Of a DNA stretch of 58,524 bases, positions 42,208 to 49,620 are shown in pieces. The translations under genes were made by a program, and so were the position numbers. The notes beneath the pieces are model-generated. The model worked only from the letters and a program-made list of their open reading frames with translations. It did no database searches and was not told the DNA's origin. Origin of the DNA: DASXUX01 sp036504595 (GTDB taxonomy: Bacteria > Planctomycetota > SZUA-567 > H5-PLA8); the NCBI GenBank assembly GCA_036504595.1, contig DASXUX010000071.1, positions 1-58,524 of the forward strand. Reading direction: 5' to 3'. Position 1 is the first letter of the stretch; each line of letters begins with the position of its first letter.

Positions 42208-43512
42208 CTAATGCGCGCCGGGTGCAGCGGGCGGTGAATTCACGGGCGCAGCCGGGGGTGTGAAAGGTGCCGCGGCAGGCTGCTGCGGCAGCGGAGAAAC
42301 ATTGGCCGGAGGCGGCGGCGGGACGGAGTTGGGGGAGTCGTTGTCGGAGAAGCCACACTGTTTGCCCATGCCGTCGGAGCGGAGGCGATTGTAAATCGTC
42401 TTGCGGCTGATGCCGAGGATCTGCGCGGCTCGGGTGACGTTCCCGTTGCACACTTCCAGGGCCTTCTGCATGATCTGCACAACCATGGCATCCAGGCCGG
42501 CATCCAGCGAGAGGGAGATCTGGGCTCCGCTGGCGCGTGATGAGCGCAGGGGTTGGTCTTCGGGCCTGGCAACCGTCACAAGCGGCGCTGGATGGACCGG
42601 TGCGCCGATGACGATGGCTTCGCCATGCTGAACTTCGGGAGTGGAAACGATTTTGTCAGGCAAGTGGGAGGTATCAATGATTCCCGTGTTGCACAAGATG
42701 ACGGCTTGTGCGACCGCATTGCGCAACTCACGCACATTACCCGGCCAGTCGTAAGCGCACAGATCGTGCAGAGCCTGCGGCGTGAAGCCCTTGAGTTCGC
42801 GGCCATCTTCCAGCGCGATCTTCTGAGCAAAGAAAGCGGCGAGAGTTGGGATATCTTCGCGCCGCGCTCGCAGGGGCGGCACGGGGATGACGAAGGACTC
42901 AAGGCGATAATAGAGGTCTTCGCGGAAGTTGCCGGCCTTGACTTCATTTAGAAGATTGCAGTTCGTGGCCGCCACAATGCGCACGTTGACGGGGATTTCG
43001 CGGCTGGAACCGACGGGCTGAATCACGCGCTGTTCAAGGGCGCGCAGCAAGCCGATCTGGGTGCGCGAGTCCATCGTGCCGAGTTCATCCAGGAACAGCG
43101 TGCCGCCGTCGGCATCCACGAAGCGGCCTTCGCGGTCCTTCAGAGCTCCGGTGAAGGCGCCTTTGACGTGGCCGAAGAGTTCGCTGGCCACCAGTTCGCG
43201 CGGGATGGCGCCGGTGTTGACGGCGACAAAGCGCTGATGACAGCGGCGGCTTTCCTGATGAACTGCATTGGCGACCAGTTCCTTTCCGGAACCAGTTTCG
43301 CCGAAGATCAGCACGGATAGATCGCTGGTGGCCGCGCACTTGATGCGTTCCTGCAGTTTGCGCAGCGATTCACTGACGCCCACCATGCCCCAGACCGTTG
43401 CGCCGCGGCGCAACGCGGACAGTGGAACACAGTTGCCCTCGACCTGTGGCATTACCAAAGCCGCAGGCGGGGCCGGATTCACTGCGGGCGCGTTCATTAG
43501 CGTAGTTGACAC
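42208..43512 (-). CDS. Sigma-54-dependent transcriptional activator (AAA+ and Fis-type HTH)
   Basis: 434 residues. A short N-terminus without receiver or PAS domain leads into the AAA+ domain: Walker A GETGSGKE at 71-78, the sigma-54 contact loop GAFTGA at 118-123, Walker B 'GGTLFLDELG', and 'FREDLYYRL'. A Fis-type HTH follows at ~355-395 ('GNVTRAAQILGISRKTIYNR'). The last ~50 residues are proline/alanine-rich. Lacking a sensor domain, it may be controlled by level or by a partner. GTG at 43512 follows GAGGAGGT by six bases. A canonical sigma-54 promoter lies ~60 bp upstream, implying that the gene is itself sigma-54-driven. Confidence 0.95.
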   Translation of the reverse strand: MSTTLMNAPAVNPAPPAALVMPQVEGNCVPLSALRRGATVWGMVGVSESLRKLQERIKCAATSDLSVLIFGETGSGKELVANAVHQESRRCHQRFVAVNTGAIPRELVASELFGHVKGAFTGALKDREGRFVDADGGTLFLDELGTMDSRTQIGLLRALEQRVIQPVGSSREIPVNVRIVAATNCNLLNEVKAGNFREDLYYRLESFVIPVPPLRARREDIPTLAAFFAQKIALEDGRELKGFTPQALHDLCAYDWPGNVRELRNAVAQAVILCNTGIIDTSHLPDKIVSTPEVQHGEAIVIGAPVHPAPLVTVARPEDQPLRSSRASGAQISLSLDAGLDAMVVQIMQKALEVCNGNVTRAAQILGISRKTIYNRLRSDGMGKQCGFSDNDSPNSVPPPPPANVSPLPQQPAAAPFTPPAAPVNSPPAAPGAH

Positions 43513-43571
43513 AACAACACCTCCTCATCCCGTTCTCAGGCACATTTGCCGAAGCCAATGTTGCCTCTTAG

Positions 43572-43586
43572 GCAAGAGTGGTGCCA
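43572..43586 (-). promoter_or_regulatory. Sigma-54 (-24/-12) promoter of the sigma-54 activator gene
   Basis: On the minus strand the sequence reads TGGCAC-CACTC-TTGC, an exact fit to the -24 TGGCAC / -12 TTGC consensus with five bases between. Transcription would start near 43561, leaving ~50 bases of leader before the GTG at 43512. The TTGC lies inside a small inverted repeat, TTGCCT-CTT-AGGCAA (43561-43575). The rest of the 371-bp gap up to ftsH shows no gene. Confidence 0.85.
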
Positions 43587-43883
43587 TTTGATACAATTTA
43601 CTAAGGGCTGACTCGTACAGAGTTTACGCGGCAGCACTGTGTCAAGTTTTTCCAAAAGAAAATTATCGGGCTATGGATGGCGCAGACCGTCGCCAAACTG
43701 AGAAGTATTCCATGACTTATGGGTTTGTGTTTATCAATGTGAAAATAAAGGGCCAGAAACACCTATGAACGTACCCATTGCACGCATCAACGCTGAACGT
43801 AGCGCTTTGAAGCGTGCAGCAGGCACTTAGATTGCTCCTCTTTGATCGAGTCGGCCCCGAATAAGGGACCAAGGGAGTGCACG

Positions 43884-45905
43884 TTGCCGGAACCCAAATC
43901 CAAACCGCCTCAGCAGTCGCTGAACTGGTACGTTCTGGTGCTGCAAGTTCTCGCCGCTCTGGTGCTGGTGTGGTTCTGGCAGCAGGCCTTTCGCGAAATG
44001 CATGTGCGCAGCATTGCGTACAGCGAGTTCAAAGAGGATCTGCGCCAGGGCGAAGTCAGCGATGTAACCATCGGCGCGGATCAGATCACCGGCACGATCA
44101 CGCCCAAGCCAGTTCCAACGCAAGCCCCCGCTAAGCAAGAGACGCCGCCCTCCAAACCAGAAACGCCGCCGCCCAAAGCCGAAACGCCCGCGGCAAAGAC
44201 GGTTCCGGAAAAGGCGGCTGCTGCAAATGAGCCCTATGCCTTCACGACGGTGCCGGTTGAAGATAAGGATCTGGTTCCGGAATTGGAGAAGCAGCACGTG
44301 AAGTTCAGCGCCACGCGGCCCAACATGTTCGCGGAGTTTTTCTGGGGCTGGATACTGCCGATTGGTTTGGTTGTCGGGCTGTGGATCTTCCTGTCGCGGC
44401 GCATGACGGCGGCCGGGCAATCGGTGTTCAGCTTCGGGCGGAGCAAAGCGCGGTTGGTCGGCGAAAAAGATACGCGTGTGACGTTCGATGACGTTGCCGG
44501 CTGTGACGAAGCCAAGTACGAACTGCAAGAAGTCGTCGATTTCCTCAAGCACCCCAACCGCTACCGCGCTCTGGGCGCGAAGATCCCCAAAGGCGTGCTG
44601 CTGATCGGACCGCCGGGAACCGGCAAAACGCTGCTGGCTCGCGCGGTCGCCGGCGAAGCGGGCGTGCCGTTCTTCCTGATCAGCGGCAGCGATTTCGTGG
44701 AGATGTTCGTGGGGGTTGGAGCGGCGCGGGTGCGGGACATGTTCGAACAAGCGAAAGCTCAGGCGCCCTGCATCCTGTTCATCGACGAACTGGACGCGAT
44801 CGGCCGCCAGCGCGGCGTGCACATGGGAATGGTGAACGACGAACGCGAGCAGACGCTCAACCAGTTGCTCGTCGGCATGGACGGCTTTGAAGAGAATGCG
44901 GGCGTGATCATTCTGGGCGCGACGAACCGGCCGGAGGTGCTCGACCGCGCGCTGCTGCGGCCGGGGCGTTTCGACCGCCACGTTTTGGTCGATGCTCCGG
45001 ACATGGCTGGGCGCGAAGCGATTTTGCAGGTGCATTCGCGCGGGAAGAAATTCGCGCCGGATGTCGATCTGCACTCGATCGCGCAGGCGACGCCGGGACT
45101 CTCGGGCGCGGACCTGGCGAACCTCATCAATGAGGCGGCTCTGCTGGCGGCGCGGCGGCGGGCGGAGACGATCGGGCAGCGCGACATGGAAGAGGCTTTT
45201 GAGAAGATCGCGGCCGGCCCGGAACGCAAGACGCGCCGGCTGAATGAAGAGGATCGCCGCCGGGTGGCGAGCCACGAAGTCGGGCACGCTCTGGTCGCGG
45301 CCTACAGTCCGCACGCCGATCCGGTGCACAAGATCAGCATTGTGCCGCACGGGCGAGCGGCGCTGGGCTACACGATGCAGCTTCCGGTGGGCGAGCAGTT
45401 CTTGCTGAGCCAGTCCGAGTTGACCGACAAGATCAAGGGCATGCTGGGCGGCCGGGCGGCGGAAGAAATCGTCTATCACGAAGTGACCACGGGCGCGGAG
45501 AACGATCTGGAACGCTCGACGGCTCTGGCGCGCCAGATGGTCTGCGTGTACGGGATGGGCAAATCCGTCGGCCTGATGCATAGCGCTCAACCCGAGAACC
45601 GCTGGCTGGGCCCGGGCTTAGCCGGCCACATGCAGCGCGATTGCAGCGAACAGACGGCGCGTGAAGTGGATGAGGAAGTCAAAGCTCTGCTGGCCGACTG
45701 TTACGAGCAAGCCAAACAGATTCTGATCGATCACCGCGAGCAGTTCGATCGTGTGGTTGAAGAACTCTTCAAGCAGGAGACGATCGATGCGGCGACGTTC
45801 AACCGCCTGCTCGGACGCCCCCCGAACGCGCGCATTGGCGAGCCGGCGCCGATGCCGGTGGCGGTGGAGGCGGCGGTGGGGAGAGAAATGATGAATGAGG
45901 AATGA
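43884..45905 (+). CDS. ftsH: ATP-dependent zinc metalloprotease FtsH
   Basis: FtsH degrades membrane and short-lived cytoplasmic proteins. 673 residues from a TTG start at 43884, which has GGGAG six bases upstream. Membrane helix 1 is at ~14-31. The periplasmic domain contains an unusual proline-rich stretch ('QAPAKQETPPSKPETPPPK', ~75-105). Membrane helix 2 is at ~153-173. The AAA+ module has Walker A GPPGTGKTLLAR (~242), Walker B 'CILFIDELDAIG' and the second region of homology 'ATNRPEVLDRALLRPGRFDR'. The zinc site is HEVGH at 464-468. The last residues (MMNEE) and stop are encoded by an ATGATGAATGA repeat. Confidence 0.96.
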   Translation: MPEPKSKPPQQSLNWYVLVLQVLAALVLVWFWQQAFREMHVRSIAYSEFKEDLRQGEVSDVTIGADQITGTITPKPVPTQAPAKQETPPSKPETPPPKAETPAAKTVPEKAAAANEPYAFTTVPVEDKDLVPELEKQHVKFSATRPNMFAEFFWGWILPIGLVVGLWIFLSRRMTAAGQSVFSFGRSKARLVGEKDTRVTFDDVAGCDEAKYELQEVVDFLKHPNRYRALGAKIPKGVLLIGPPGTGKTLLARAVAGEAGVPFFLISGSDFVEMFVGVGAARVRDMFEQAKAQAPCILFIDELDAIGRQRGVHMGMVNDEREQTLNQLLVGMDGFEENAGVIILGATNRPEVLDRALLRPGRFDRHVLVDAPDMAGREAILQVHSRGKKFAPDVDLHSIAQATPGLSGADLANLINEAALLAARRRAETIGQRDMEEAFEKIAAGPERKTRRLNEEDRRRVASHEVGHALVAAYSPHADPVHKISIVPHGRAALGYTMQLPVGEQFLLSQSELTDKIKGMLGGRAAEEIVYHEVTTGAENDLERSTALARQMVCVYGMGKSVGLMHSAQPENRWLGPGLAGHMQRDCSEQTAREVDEEVKALLADCYEQAKQILIDHREQFDRVVEELFKQETIDAATFNRLLGRPPNARIGEPAPMPVAVEAAVGREMMNEE

Positions 45906-45972
45906 TGAATGCGGAATTAGGCATGTATCGTTGAAGCCATATTCATCATTCCGCATTTCTCATTCATCATTT
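45886..45972. repeat. ATGATGAATGAGGAATGA inverted repeat spanning two convergent stops
   Basis: The left arm AAATGATGAATGAGGAATGA (from 45887) and the right arm TTCATTCATCATT-type sequence (45942-45972) are inverted copies. The left arm carries the ftsH stop codon and the right arm the stop codon of the gene at 45960-46781. It could fold as a bidirectional terminator. Confidence 0.8.
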
Positions 45973-46781
45973 GGAAACGGGATCCGCGAAGGCTGCGATT
46001 CCTCGGCGGCTTCTTCGATTGTCAGGCGATCTGGCTTCTCCAATGCCTTTAGGCGGTCGCGGAGCGGGTCGGCGGGAGGGTAGCCGAAAAGATGCTCCAG
46101 CGTTGCGGCGTACAGCTTTCTAGCCATGTCGTTGTTGTTCAGGCGTTCGACGTAAATGTCGCCGAGGGCGAAGGTCAGGCGCAGGATGCGGTCCTGCCGG
46201 TACTCCTTTTCTTTCAGCTTTTCGAGCAGCGCGGGTCGCGGGGGAGTGGCAGCGCTGTCGGTGCGGTCGATGGCATCGCGCCAGGCTGTGTTGAGGTCGC
46301 GAAGGACGATTTCGATGTCGCCGCGCGCCTGCCGGGCTTTGCAGATGCGCAGAAACGCGTTCACATCCGCGGGGTCGGCGTTCAGGTTCTGGCGGAAGGC
46401 GGCTTCGGCATCGGCGTAACGCTGGCGGACCATCAGGCCGTCGCCGACATCGTAGGTCGGTTCGATGTGGCTGGCCGTCGGCGTGGTCGTTCGAACGAAG
46501 AGTTCCATCGCGAAGGCAAAGCCCCACATCACCGCGCCGAGAATGCCAAACGGAAGCAGCGCCAGGACGAGCAGTCCTTCCCAATCGTTGAAGGCGGTGC
46601 GCGTGCAGCCGAGGACGACAGAGCCTGAGACGAGCAGGCCGAGGACGTAAGGAATCGCCCAGCGAATGTCGAGCAATTTGTAGCCCGAGTATCCGCGCAC
46701 CCAGCGGCCAAAGGCGGTCATTCCGCCGAGCACGCCGAGCGCGGCGAAGACGAGTCCTCCAATGAGAGCGGCGATGACCAT
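45960..46781 (-). CDS. Membrane protein with TPR-like cytoplasmic domain
   Basis: 273 residues. Three hydrophobic helices lie in the first ~100 residues ('VIAALIGGLVFAALGVLGG', 'AIPYVLGLLVSGSVVLG', 'LLVLALLPFGILGAVMWGF'). A helical domain with a TPR-like unit follows ('ALLEKLKEKEYRQDRILRL'; 'DGLMVRQRYADAEAAFRQNL NADPADVNAF' spans the TPR consensus). The end (FPNDE) is encoded in the shared inverted repeat. It probably serves as a membrane-bound scaffold; no specific function is recognised. GAGGT seven bases upstream supports the ATG. Confidence 0.75.
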   Translation of the reverse strand: MVIAALIGGLVFAALGVLGGMTAFGRWVRGYSGYKLLDIRWAIPYVLGLLVSGSVVLGCTRTAFNDWEGLLVLALLPFGILGAVMWGFAFAMELFVRTTTPTASHIEPTYDVGDGLMVRQRYADAEAAFRQNLNADPADVNAFLRICKARQARGDIEIVLRDLNTAWRDAIDRTDSAATPPRPALLEKLKEKEYRQDRILRLTFALGDIYVERLNNNDMARKLYAATLEHLFGYPPADPLRDRLKALEKPDRLTIEEAAEESQPSRIPFPNDE

Positions 46782-46910
46782 GGGCGAACCTCGCGGGACG
46801 ACGGGGGCATTGTAGCGCGACGTGGGGCGGGAACAAAGGGAGGGTCGGGGGGACGCGGAGACGCGGAGACGCGGAAGTGGCAGGGAAAAAAGAAGAGGGA
46901 AGGGGGAAAA

Positions 46911-48035
46911 CTACGGAGTCTTGGGGTTTACCACGATCCGGAAGCCGACGTCGTTGAGATGGAGAGTGGGGTCGCCCCTGAAACGGGACGCTGAGCGACA
47001 ATTCCCAGCATCGTCGAGCCAAGAACCGCCGCGCCGCACGCGGTGCTCCCCTTCGGACGGGCCCTGCGGATCAACGCTCGTTCCTGGTTGGTGCAGATCA
47101 TACCAGTCCTGACACCATTCCCAGACATTGCCGTACATGTCATGGAGATCGAAGGTGTTCGCGTCCTTTTGTCCGACTGGATGTATCCTGCCACTGCTGT
47201 TCGCATTGTACCAAGCGGCACGCCCCAAGTCGTCCTCGGCATCACCACTGTAATATGTCGTCGTGGTTCCGGCGCGGCAGGCGTGCTCCCGCTCTGCTTC
47301 CGTCGGCAGGCGCACGCACTGGCCCGTCTTCTTGCTGGCCTTCTTGCAGAAATCCACCGCTTCGTTCCACGAAACACTTTCCACCGGCAAGCTTACGCCT
47401 TTGAAGCTGCTGGGATTGGTTCCCATCACCTGCTCGTACTGCTGCTGCATTACCTCGAACTTGCCGATGTAGTAGGGCTGTGTCAGCGTAACTTCATGAC
47501 CGGGCTTCTCGGATGGGATGGCGTATTGGAATCGGAACATTGCCGCCTTGTAGTCCGTGTGAGCCTGTGCCAGCGCCTGCTTGGACTGGTGCCAGCGCGT
47601 CCCACCCAGAAGGCTCACGCTGGCACAGCCGATCATTAGAAGGAACAGCGCCAAAGAGTATTGAGGCCTGCGCCGTTGCCGGATGGCCCGGACGACCATG
47701 CCACCGATCAGCACGAGGAGAGAGCCCGCGCCGATTCCCAAAACGCGCTGGCCGGTCTGGATTCGCTTTTGGAAGGCGACTTCATCAACCGGCTTTGGCT
47801 CCGGCGTTCCCATGATGAATTTGCCAGCGGGGATGAGGACGAGATCGAGAGTGACACCGTCGCCGAAATCGAGGGCCTTGGTGCGCGGTAGTTCGGCTCG
47901 CGCGGCGTAGTGGGCGACGGTCTCCTCGCCATTCCACAGAGGCCATGCCTTTGTGTTGGGCGCATTGGCGGCGGAGGTGGCGGCGGCGGTCAGGCAGGCA
48001 AAGGCCAAGAGCGGAAAACGGAGCAGTGGAGTCAT
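46911..48035 (-). CDS. FGE-sulfatase (SUMF1)-like protein interrupted by two transmembrane helices
   Basis: 374 residues with a signal peptide ('LLRFPLLAFACLTAAATSAA'). The formylglycine-generating-enzyme-like fold is recognised from 'LIPAGKFIMGTPEP' (start of the domain), then 'HEVTLTQPYYIGKFEVMQQQ', 'LPVESVSWNEAVDFCKKA', 'VRLPTEAEREHACRAG', 'DMYGNVWEWCQDWY' and 'RVRRGGSWLDD...RSASR'. Between the first and second motifs two hydrophobic helices are inserted ('VLGIGAGSLLVLIGGMVVRA', 'YSLALFLLMIGCASVSLLGG'), which is not usual. Only some members are true FGEs; the active-site Cys pair is not obvious. The start at 48035 has AAGGAG upstream and overlaps the stop of the preceding gene by ATGA. Confidence 0.87.
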   Translation of the reverse strand: MTPLLRFPLLAFACLTAAATSAANAPNTKAWPLWNGEETVAHYAARAELPRTKALDFGDGVTLDLVLIPAGKFIMGTPEPKPVDEVAFQKRIQTGQRVLGIGAGSLLVLIGGMVVRAIRQRRRPQYSLALFLLMIGCASVSLLGGTRWHQSKQALAQAHTDYKAAMFRFQYAIPSEKPGHEVTLTQPYYIGKFEVMQQQYEQVMGTNPSSFKGVSLPVESVSWNEAVDFCKKASKKTGQCVRLPTEAEREHACRAGTTTTYYSGDAEDDLGRAAWYNANSSGRIHPVGQKDANTFDLHDMYGNVWEWCQDWYDLHQPGTSVDPQGPSEGEHRVRRGGSWLDDAGNCRSASRFRGDPTLHLNDVGFRIVVNPKTP

Positions 48036-48349
48036 GGGCGGGGCTCCTTTTGTAGACGCGATTCCAGAACGGACGCAGCCATGATCAGCACGAGGATAGC
48101 GCAAAACGCGTCAAAGAGCGCTGGCCAAAGGTGCACGCCGGGTTCGATGACAGTGTTCTGTTTGCTATCATCTCCGGCCATGATTTCATGCGAGTACCAG
48201 GACCAGAGAGGAAATCCCGTGACGTACACCGCATAGAGGATTCGATGTGGGGCGACGTTTAGCCAGAGCAGTCCTCCCGCCACGAACATCAGCACGATGC
48301 AGGTACTGAGGTGAATCTGGAAGAGTCTGCGCTTTTTCGGGTCGCTCAT
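48032..48349 (-). CDS. Small membrane protein paralogous to the one at 34901-35278
   Basis: 105 residues with two transmembrane helices. The N-terminus (RRLFQIHLSTCIVLMFVAGG) is nearly the same as in the paralogue, while the loop and second helix ('FDAFCAILVLIMAASVLES') differ. Its stop overlaps the start of the FGE-like gene (ATGA), so the two are translated together. This suggests that it may assist or anchor that protein, which itself has an unusual membrane insertion. Confidence 0.8.
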   Translation of the reverse strand: MSDPKKRRLFQIHLSTCIVLMFVAGGLLWLNVAPHRILYAVYVTGFPLWSWYSHEIMAGDDSKQNTVIEPGVHLWPALFDAFCAILVLIMAASVLESRLQKEPRP

Positions 48350-48479
48350 AGGCTGCGCTTGACCCTTCGATAAGGGATGAACGCTGAGGCGTCTAACGTA
48401 TCATGTTCGGTCTGTGTTTTCAAAATCAGGCGGGCGGAGTAGCGGGACGTGGCGGAGTTTCTCCGAAAGGAGCGGAGAA

Positions 48480-48640
48480 CGCCCCCTTACCTCTGACGGC
48501 CGGCACGGAGGCCGGCGCTACCCCTCGCGGGGGAGAGGGGAACCGGAGGGTCGCTCCCTAGCGGTCGCGGCACTAATTATCGGCGCTGCGCTGTTGGAGA
48601 TAAAGCGAGCTACCGCTCCCTGACGGTCGCGGTTCTGAGG
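48480..48640. repeat. Composite of three dispersed repeat families
   Basis: In order: GGCCGGCACGGAGGCCGGCG (part of the 46-bp palindrome), CGCGGGGGAGAGGGGAACCG (the CCCTCACCCC family), and two CGCTCCCTNNCGGTCGCGG copies (~48560-48580 and 48609-48636). It fills the gap between DUF503 and the small membrane protein gene. No gene was seen in this 291-bp gap. Confidence 0.8.
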
Positions 48641-48934
48641 CTACTCCCCGTAATTGAAGAAGTCTTTTTGAACGCCGGTGATTTGGACGTTGGGGTCATT
48701 TTGGGCGTAGCGGGAGATTTCGTCGGCGCGGTCTTGGAGGATGGGTTTTTCGTTGGCGACGAGGGCGATGCCGAGCGAGGCGCGATTCCAGCTTTCCAGA
48801 TCGCCGACTTCGGCACACGCCACTTCAAAGCGGTTGCGCAGGCGCTCCTTGAGACTGCGCACGGCTTGACGGCGGTCCTTCAGCGAGCGGGAGCCGGGGA
48901 TGAGAAGATCGAGGCGTAGGACGGCTATCCACAT
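48641..48934 (-). CDS. DUF503 (YlxP-like) family protein
   Basis: 97 residues matching DUF503: 'VLRLDLLIPGSRSLKDRRQA' , 'LKERLRNRFEVACAEVGDLE', 'WNRASLGIALVANEKPILQD'. The family is small, cytoplasmic and typically encoded between infB and rbfA, suggesting a ribosome-related role. Here it lies downstream of infB as expected, but two extra genes intervene. Its start overlaps the previous gene by ten bases. rbfA is not present downstream. Confidence 0.92.
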   Translation of the reverse strand: MWIAVLRLDLLIPGSRSLKDRRQAVRSLKERLRNRFEVACAEVGDLESWNRASLGIALVANEKPILQDRADEISRYAQNDPNVQITGVQKDFFNYGE

Positions 48935-49221
48935 CGTTCTTTGACGGCTTGTTCCAATAGTGCCGCCGCAATCTGTGTAGGGGATACCTTATGGCGTTGC
49001 GTGCTGGCTCGCCGCGCGAGTTTTTCTAACTTCTCGGCTGTCTTGACATTGATCGGTACGCTGGCACGAGGTGAGGTCGTCCTTCGCACTTGCGATGACA
49101 ATTGTGTTTGGACAACATGAGCAACGTGAGCAGCGCCGAATGCGCCGTGACCAGCCGGCACGCGCCCTATCGCCGTGGCGTCCAGCAATCGAATGATCTC
49201 GTCACGCTGCTTTTTTTTCAT
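48925..49221 (-). CDS. Small protein, possible ribbon-helix-helix partner of the gene at 49236
   Basis: 98 residues from the ATG at 49221 (GGGA seven bases upstream); an upstream TTG at 49254 would extend it into the preceding gene. The C-terminal half ('ASVPINVKTAEKLEKLARRA', then 'HKVSPTQIAAALLEQAV') looks like a ribbon-helix-helix fold with a strand and two helices. The N-terminal half is basic and helical. It is coupled to DUF503 downstream (10-bp overlap). I do not recognise the family; an antitoxin-like DNA-binding role is speculation. Base composition is less GC-rich than infB. Confidence 0.6.
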   Translation of the reverse strand: MKKKQRDEIIRLLDATAIGRVPAGHGAFGAAHVAHVVQTQLSSQVRRTTSPRASVPINVKTAEKLEKLARRASTQRHKVSPTQIAAALLEQAVKERCG

Positions 49222-49235
49222 GTTCTGTTCCCAAA

Positions 49236-49610
49236 CTACATTCTTATTTCGCAATACGTTCCGTCAACGACAAAGCCTACTGCGCCTTGATTCGTTTCCT
49301 TTCCCATCCTAACCAGAGATGCGCGCAAGTCACTGGCGTTCTTTCGAAGATCGCGAGCATTGGTATAGCAGTGAACAATATAGGGTTCGTCAAACACAAG
49401 TTTTCCGCCGCGCTCGTCATCGCGCCAAACGCCTTCCCCTTTCGGGAAGGCGGTGGCTCCGCCGAAAAGTTCCCCAAGCATAACGAGCGCGGAATTCTTC
49501 CATGCTTCCTGGCGGCATGGCTTCCCATCCCGATCAACGCTAGGAATGAAAAGAACCAACAGAACCGATCCAGATTTCGATGTCCCAAAAATCGAACTGA
49601 TGTGCGCCAT
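49236..49610 (-). CDS. Uncharacterised 124-residue protein between infB and DUF503
   Basis: 124 residues with a patterned core: 'ALVMLGELFGGATAFPKGEG', 'WRDDERGGKLVFDEPYIVHC', 'LRASLVRMGKETNQGAVGFV' and a final 'VDGTYCEI'. I recall similar small proteins in other genomes but know no function. The many acidic and aromatic positions suggest a compact enzyme-like fold. It starts 11 bp after the infB stop with no evident ribosome site, so it may depend on coupling to infB. It overlaps the possible upstream TTG start of the next gene. With that gene it forms an inserted pair. Confidence 0.7.
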   Translation of the reverse strand: MAHISSIFGTSKSGSVLLVLFIPSVDRDGKPCRQEAWKNSALVMLGELFGGATAFPKGEGVWRDDERGGKLVFDEPYIVHCYTNARDLRKNASDLRASLVRMGKETNQGAVGFVVDGTYCEIRM

Positions 49611-49620
49611 TGTCTAGAAA

